A stretch of DNA of 64,000 nt, taken from assembly GCF_013761005.1 (NCBI RefSeq), contig NZ_JACDUS010000008.1, forward strand, positions 80,505-144,504. Direction: 5' to 3'. A program made the translations under genes and the position numbers. The stretch's first letter is position 1. Each line of letters opens with the position of its first letter. Below, in pieces: positions 60,217 through 64,000 of this stretch. Below the pieces are notes generated by a model that saw nothing but the letters and a program-made list of their open reading frames with translations, did not search any database and had not been told where the DNA came from. The stretch comes from Desulfosalsimonas propionicica. GTDB lineage: Bacteria > Desulfobacterota > Desulfobacteria > Desulfobacterales > Desulfosalsimonadaceae.

Positions 60217-60262
60217 TGGTGCCCCCGGCAGGAATCGAACCTGCGGCACATGGATTAGGAAT
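60217..60262 (-). other. 3' half of a tRNA (deduced Arg-CCT); left attachment site of an integrated element
   Basis: On the minus strand this reads TTCCTAA (anticodon loop with CCT), then TCCAT, a T-arm (GCAGG-TTCGATT-CCTGC), acceptor 3' strand CGGGGGC, discriminator A, and CCA. The 5' half (D-arm and acceptor GCCCCCG) is absent: the next bases are AT-rich and unrelated. A tyrosine integrase begins 226 bp to the right. This is the classic footprint of integration into a tRNA 3' end; the intact tRNA should be restored at the far end of the element, right of the window on the minus strand. The remaining 60039-60216 and 60263-60487 hold no gene I recognise; a short GGGG/CCCC hairpin precedes the integrase. 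Confidence 0.8.
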
Positions 60263-60487
60263 TTATAAAATTTAGCATTTTCGGCATATTACCACAAATT
60301 CCCTTGACTTCCCGGACAGTCCTTAGTATTTGTAATTATTATAAAGATTGTCTGTTTTTTAATTTTAAATGAATCGTAAGGAAAAAGCGGGAAAGTGCAA
60401 ACTCCGGGGCAGGAGTGGGGCAAAAACGGGGCTGAGTTAACCCCGTGCCGGCTATTCTAAATTGCCTGTAAAGTGGGATGAGGGTAC

Positions 60488-61744
60488 ATGAACAAAAAGA
60501 CAAAGTCTCCATTTCCGGGAGTCAGATACAGGGTCCATTCATCCAGGATCTATAATCGACAAAAAGACAAATATTTTTTTGTCCGGTACAACAAGGGCGG
60601 AAAGACGTTTGAGGAGCCCGTTGGATGGTTATCAGAGGGCATGACCGCTTTTGACGCAAACGAGATCAGGACCCGCATTGTTTCAAACATCCGATTGGGC
60701 CAGGCCCCTCAATCTGTCGCGGAAATGCGGGCGCTCGATGCGCAGCAGCGGGAACAAGAGAAACGGAAACAGGAGGCGGCCGCCCGGGAAAACATCACTT
60801 TCGGGACGGCCGCCCTTGAATACCTGAAATGGTCCGAAAACAACAAGAAATCCTATGCACAGGATAAAAGCCGGTATGATAACCATCTGAAGAAACGCTT
60901 TGCCGACCTTCCCATGAGAAGCATATCCCGTTTCCCCCACCTGGAATCTTTAAAGCGGGATCTTCAGAAAAAAGGCCGGGCTGACGCCACCATTTTTCAG
61001 GTATTGCAGGAGATTCGGGCCATATATCACAAGGCTATTGAATGGGGCTTATACAGCGGGCCGGTTCCTACTGATGGAGCGAAAAAGCTTTTTCCGAAAA
61101 TCAATAATCAGCGGACCGGGTTCCTGTCACCGGACCAAGCCCTTGACCTGTTGACCCAGGCAAAGGCCAAATCATTTACGTTGTGGTGTCAATGTGTTCT
61201 GGCCCTTCATGCCGGCCTTAGATTCGGTGAAATTGCCGCCCTGGAATGGCCGGACGTTAACTTTAATGCGGATACCATTACCATAAGAAACCCCAAGGCC
61301 GGCCGGGACCGGGCTGTTTACATGAATGAAGCAATTTCTGATATGTTCCAAGAACTCATAGCCGTGAGGACCAAGAAGGGCAAGAGCTTCACAGGTTTGG
61401 TTTTCCCGGATACAAAGGGGCGGATACAGAAGCACGTTTCACGGTCTTTTTACGAAGTGACCAAGGACATGGGGTTAAACGAAGGGGTCACAGACCCGAA
61501 GCAGCGGATCAGTTTTCATTCTTTACGGCATACCTATGGTTCACAACTTGCGATGCAGGGTTATCCCATTCAGTTAATTCAGGAGTTGATGGGCCACCAT
61601 TCCCTTGAAATGACGGCCCGGTATAGCCATTTTTCGCCCGGCTTGCGCCAGGAGGCTGCAAAAAGTCTGGCGAATCTTTTCAAGGAAGAATCAGGGGAAC
61701 AGACCAGCCAAGGAGATGTTATTTCTATGCAGGAAAATAAATAG
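60488..61744 (+). CDS. int: Tyrosine-type site-specific recombinase (integrase)
   Basis: A 418-residue integrase. An N-terminal Arm-DNA-type domain (FPGVRYRVHSSRIYN, YFFVRYNKGGKTF) is followed by a SAM-like core-binding domain (~110-190) and the catalytic domain. The catalytic residues are visible: Arg in HAGLRFGEIAAL (~243), HSLRHTYGS (~345-351), GHHSLEMTARYSHF with His and the nucleophile Tyr (~379). It lies 226 bp inside the tRNA attachment site and points into the element, the usual P4-like arrangement. AGGG precedes the ATG. Confidence 0.94.
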   Translation: MNKKTKSPFPGVRYRVHSSRIYNRQKDKYFFVRYNKGGKTFEEPVGWLSEGMTAFDANEIRTRIVSNIRLGQAPQSVAEMRALDAQQREQEKRKQEAAARENITFGTAALEYLKWSENNKKSYAQDKSRYDNHLKKRFADLPMRSISRFPHLESLKRDLQKKGRADATIFQVLQEIRAIYHKAIEWGLYSGPVPTDGAKKLFPKINNQRTGFLSPDQALDLLTQAKAKSFTLWCQCVLALHAGLRFGEIAALEWPDVNFNADTITIRNPKAGRDRAVYMNEAISDMFQELIAVRTKKGKSFTGLVFPDTKGRIQKHVSRSFYEVTKDMGLNEGVTDPKQRISFHSLRHTYGSQLAMQGYPIQLIQELMGHHSLEMTARYSHFSPGLRQEAAKSLANLFKEESGEQTSQGDVISMQENK

Positions 61745-61832
61745 ATCCGTTCCCTATTATAATTTTTGGCATTTGGAAAACGAGAAAGAAAGAAAAAAGT
61801 ATAGGCTCATGTTTTCCTTTTAAGGAAGGACA

Positions 61833-62348
61833 ATGAGGAAAAGATTTGCAACCCGTGACAGCTCTGGCCCAAAAGTCGCTAATTTCCAACTGACGTTTTG
61901 GAGGTTAGCACTAAAGGAGTTTGAAAGAATAATTGATAATTGGAAAAAGTATGCTTTAAGGGAAGGGGAAGAGGCTGATTACAGCTTAGAATATGATGAA
62001 GATGATTTCGTGATTGATGCTGCTATTACCCTAGTTCTGGCCGGAACAAGCGTTGCAGAGTTACTGGGTCAAAATGTTCCCCCTCAAGGCGATAGGACTC
62101 CCCATCTTCGATCAGCTTATAGGAATCTGATCAAAGATCCGATTCCCGATGATATCGAGGAATTTTTTGCTGTCTATGATAGTTTAAGGCATTTGGGGCC
62201 AGCCAAATATGATAAGGTGGAGGATATAACACCAGATAAGCTTTGCAAATATCTGAACATTGCACAATCCATATGGCATGATGTGCTTAAAATTCATAAC
62301 GCGACAATAGGCCAGGATTTTTTGCATGAGTTTGTGTTTCCCGAATAG
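61833..62348 (+). CDS. Hypothetical protein of the integrative element
   Basis: A 171-residue acidic, helical protein that I do not recognise. Features: Trp-rich start (FQLTFWRLALKEFERIIDNWKKY), an acidic run (YSLEYDEDDFVIDAA), and a C-terminal helical part (LCKYLNIAQSIWHDVLKI). No signal peptide or membrane helix. RBS AAGGAAGGA sits just before the ATG, and the frame ends 50 bp before the repeat array, so it may belong to the array's function, but this is only positional. Confidence 0.7.
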   Translation: MRKRFATRDSSGPKVANFQLTFWRLALKEFERIIDNWKKYALREGEEADYSLEYDEDDFVIDAAITLVLAGTSVAELLGQNVPPQGDRTPHLRSAYRNLIKDPIPDDIEEFFAVYDSLRHLGPAKYDKVEDITPDKLCKYLNIAQSIWHDVLKIHNATIGQDFLHEFVFPE

Positions 62349-62410
62349 GCCAAAATAGACGAGATGAATATTTGGGTTGGGAGTGGTAAATAAAAGTTTG
62401 GATTTTTGAA

Positions 62411-62434
62411 GTTACAAGGGTCACAAGGTTACAC
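62411..62434 (+). repeat. Iteron-like 9-bp direct repeats (also 63112-63136, 63705-63728)
   Basis: GTTACAAGG, GTCACAAGG, and TTACAC follow each other in phase. The same block opens each of the three units, and the motif recurs inverted as GTGTGACCC and GTGACC, then direct as GGTTACAC, 40-100 bp later. Such clustering suits a protein-binding site: replication initiator iterons, partition site, or operator. Confidence 0.6.
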
Positions 62435-62646
62435 TCTGGTTTAACCTTCCGTATTTTTTAATAAAAAGGGTGTGACCCGGTTGTGACCCAAGCGGCATTT
62501 GAGGTTACACTTACCTTACTTTTAAGGAACCCCCCCTTTACGGTTGCGCAGCGGATAGCTGAGCGGCTCAAATTTAAACGATTTCAATCCCGGCAATGCC
62601 TGCCTATTATCCCTGCCGGTGCGCCCGGCGGTTTCCCCTCCGATCT

Positions 62647-62998
62647 TTTCTGACCGATTCCATATAAAATGCCCGGGCTTTTTTTAAAGATTCGGGGGCG
62701 GGGATTTCTGTTCGGGTCGGGAGAAAAAACAGGTTAGTTTTTTGCGAGGTTCTTTCTATTCGGGCGAACAGAAATCAGCGGCGAGATTTGCAGAGATTTT
62801 CGGCCAAAAATTTCTGTGGTTTTCGGCAGAAAAAATCGAAAGGTTTTCCCGCTGGAAAATTCTATGGTGCTGGCCAGAAAAGAGGAGGGGATTTTCTCCG
62901 GGTTTTTGGTCCGGCAATTTCTATCTGGTGCCACAGAAAATGCCCCGGCTTTTCTTTGGATTTTTGAGCCCTGCGGTTTTGTCCGGCTTGTCGGAAAA
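62647..62998. repeat. Periodic imperfect palindrome array, copy 1 (7 units)
   Basis: Each unit opens with a TTTCTGT-like word at 62647, 62705, 62753, 62811, 62859, 62918, and 62977, and is answered 10-20 bp later by an AGAAAA-like complement. Spacings are 58, 48, 58, 48, 59, and 59. Between units a GATTT...GGATTTT...CCGG pattern recurs. Confidence 0.7.
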
Positions 62999-63100
62999 AG
63001 ATCCTGGCGATTTACACCGGATTATTTCCCGCCGGCCGCTTGTGAATAGTGCTTGGAAGTCGGCGGCCCCGTTTGGTTTAATAGGGGAAAACAAAACTTC

Positions 63101-63693
63101 GGATTTTTGAAGTTACAGGGGTTACAAAGTTACACCTTAGTTTAAATGACTGTATTTTTATATAAAAAGTGTGTGACCCGCATTTGACCTGATCGGCGTT
63201 TGAGGTCACACCTTCCTTTCTTTTCAGGGGTTCCCCCTTGACGGTTGCGCAGCGGATCGCTGAGCGGCCCAAGATTAAACGATTTCGGTTCATGCAATGC
63301 CGGGCTATTATCCCCGCCGGTTCGGTCGGCGGTTTTACCCTGGTCCATTTCTGCCCGCTTCCATAGAAAACTCCTGGGCCTTCTTTAAAGATTCGAGGGC
63401 GGAAATTTCTGTTGGGATTGGGAGAAAAAACAGTTCAGTTTTTTGCCAGGCTATTTCTGTTCGGCCGGACAGAAAACAGCGGTAATTTTTTCCAAGGTTT
63501 CTGGCCGGTAATTTCTGTTTGGTTTCACAAAAATATTCGGCATTTCTTTGAGGTTTTAAGCCCGGCGGTTTCTGTGCGGTTCGGCACTAAAAGATCCCGG
63601 TAATTTGCCCCGGATATTTTCCGCCAAGCCGGTCACGAATAGAGCATGAAAGCTATTTGCCATGACTGGTATGAGAGTGGAAAATAAAATTTT
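63101..63693. repeat. Tandem noncoding unit, copy 2 (593 bp)
   Basis: Same order as copy 1: iterons (63112-63136), GTGTGACCC, GAGGTCACACC, GTTGCGCAGCGGATCGCTGA, GCCGGGCTATTATCCC, then the palindrome array (63348-63600). It is 108 bp shorter than copy 1, matching the loss or gain of two array units. Confidence 0.85.
63348..63600. repeat. Periodic imperfect palindrome array, copy 2 (5 units)
   Basis: Units at 63348, 63406, 63454, 63512, and 63569, spacings 58, 48, 58, and 57. The unit at 63454-63475 is nearly a perfect palindrome (TTTCTGT ... ACAGAAA with CGGCCG centre). It lacks the equivalents of the fourth and fifth units of copy 1. Confidence 0.7.
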
Positions 63694-63810
63694 GGATTTT
63701 TGAAGTTACAAGGGTCACAAGGTTACACCTTGGTTTAACCCTTCCACATCTTTAATTAAAAATGGTGTGACCCGTTTGTGTCCTGATCGGCATTTGAGGT
63801 TACGCTTGCC
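63694..63810. repeat. Tandem noncoding unit, copy 3 (5' part only)
   Basis: Repeats the iteron section and the GTGTGACCC/GAGGTTACGC section, but breaks off before the GTTGCGCAGCGG block. It is followed by unrelated sequence and a possible gene start. Confidence 0.8.
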
Positions 63811-63877
63811 TTAAATGCTCTTTCCTTATATTCTCGTATAAGCACATTGAGTGGATTAAGCTGGAGAATTAAGCGTC

Positions 63878-64000
63878 ATGGCAGAAAAAACACAAGTATT
63901 TTTTATGGGTCATCCGGTAGATGCCGGGATAGACTGAAATTCCCAGATAGTTGATCGAAGACTCAAGCACATCGGTCGGACCGGCGGCGGCCCGAGAATG
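63878..64000 (+). pseudogene. Possible gene start interrupted by in-frame TGA (truncated by window edge)
   Basis: ATG 63878 opens MAEKTQVFFMGHPVDAGID, then TGA at 63935-63937, after which the same frame stays open to the edge (NSQIVDRRLKHIGRTGGGPRM). GGAG lies about 12 bp upstream. It could be a nonsense-mutated gene, a short peptide, or readthrough/recoding. Too little sequence to decide. Confidence 0.25.

Larger units (their letters stand above)
62400..63100. repeat. Tandem noncoding unit, copy 1 (701 bp)
   Basis: Starts with GGATTTTTGAAGTTACA. The order is: 9-bp iteron-like repeats at 62411-62434; inverted GTGTGACCC/GTGACCC motifs at ~62468-62490; a conserved block GTTGCGCAGCGGATAGCTGA (62546-62565); and a palindrome array (62647-62990). 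Copies 2 and 3 begin at 63101 and 63694. Reading frames here are open only because of base composition, have no RBS, and are not preserved between copies. Confidence 0.85.
60217..64000. mobile_element. Left part of an integrative element (genomic island or prophage)
   Basis: Boundary at the tRNA 3' half (60217). Contents seen: tyrosine integrase, unknown protein, three tandem noncoding repeat units, and the start of a possible gene at 63878. The right end is beyond the window. No capsid, conjugation, or resistance gene is visible, so phage versus island cannot be decided. Confidence 0.75.

Noticed and set aside
60217..60290. Complete tRNA gene
   Set aside because: Only the anticodon loop, T-arm, and acceptor 3' strand are present; no D-arm or matching 5' acceptor strand follows.
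62600..63600. CRISPR array
   Set aside because: The recurring words are short, imperfect palindromes with strong variation, alternating spacing, and no identical repeats or unique spacers; no cas gene is present in the window.
62742..63603. Open reading frames of 60-122 codons within the repeat units
   Set aside because: They occur in several frames, lack ribosome-binding sites, are not conserved between the unit copies, and follow the repeat composition.

Overview
The window looks like chromosome of a strictly anaerobic, sulfate-reducing member of the Desulfobacterota, probably Desulfobacteraceae-like. The evidence is a carbonyl-branch Wood-Ljungdahl (acetyl-CoA) operon, a complete Tmc-type transmembrane redox complex with its acidic tetraheme cytochrome c3, an octaheme hydroxylamine-oxidoreductase-like cytochrome, Fur/Feo ferrous iron uptake, and a PocR-PAS sigma-54 activator. 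Species was not determined.

Layout. 1-6.9 kb: 5'-truncated manC, then a signalling cluster (Hpt protein, convergent Ser/Thr-kinase-like protein, double-FHA protein, hybrid histidine kinase). 7-13.7 kb (minus): TetR - outer-membrane factor - membrane-fusion protein - RND pump - PII-like small protein. 13.8-18.3 kb: moaA, divergent from fur-feoA fusion, feoA and feoB. 18.4-29.2 kb: the acs operon (corrinoid reactivase, acsD, CO dehydrogenase, acetyl-CoA synthase, acsC, acsE) ending in a strong terminator. 29.2-33.5 kb: a possible small RNA or attenuated leader, a Ca-loop repeat protein, ExbB-ExbD-TonB, and cooC, the nickel-insertion ATPase for CO dehydrogenase. 33.5-44.3 kb: DUF4124 protein, TPR/LppC-like lipoprotein, phosphofructokinase, KdsD, octaheme cytochrome, RpoH-like sigma factor, and a NarL/NarX-like two-component pair. 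44.3-52.5 kb (minus): NifU-like scaffold, tmcD-C-B-A, DUF1614 membrane protein, aminotransferase, acyl-CoA ligase. 52.5-60 kb: more AT-rich accessory genes (zinc ribbon, glycogen-binding domain, pseudo-receiver, STAS, sigma-54 regulator, EamA exporter).

From 60.2 kb to the right edge is the left part of an integrated element. It starts at a 46-nt 3' half of a tRNA (deduced Arg-CCT) that serves as an attachment site, followed by a tyrosine integrase, an unknown protein, and about 1.5 kb of noncoding DNA. That noncoding DNA is three tandem copies of a 0.6-0.7 kb unit. Each copy begins with 9-bp iteron-like repeats; the first two carry a periodic array of imperfect palindromes, and the third breaks off after its iteron section. 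This array is the least explained structure in the window.

How the genes work together: AcsE moves methyl groups from methyl-tetrahydrofolate to the corrinoid protein AcsCD. The reactivase restores inactive Co(II) corrinoid. CODH (nickel loaded by CooC) makes or uses CO, and ACS joins methyl, CO and CoA. In a sulfate reducer this can run for acetate oxidation or for CO2 fixation. The Tmc complex would pass electrons from periplasmic hydrogen or formate via cytochrome c3 across the membrane. Feo supplies the iron these proteins need.
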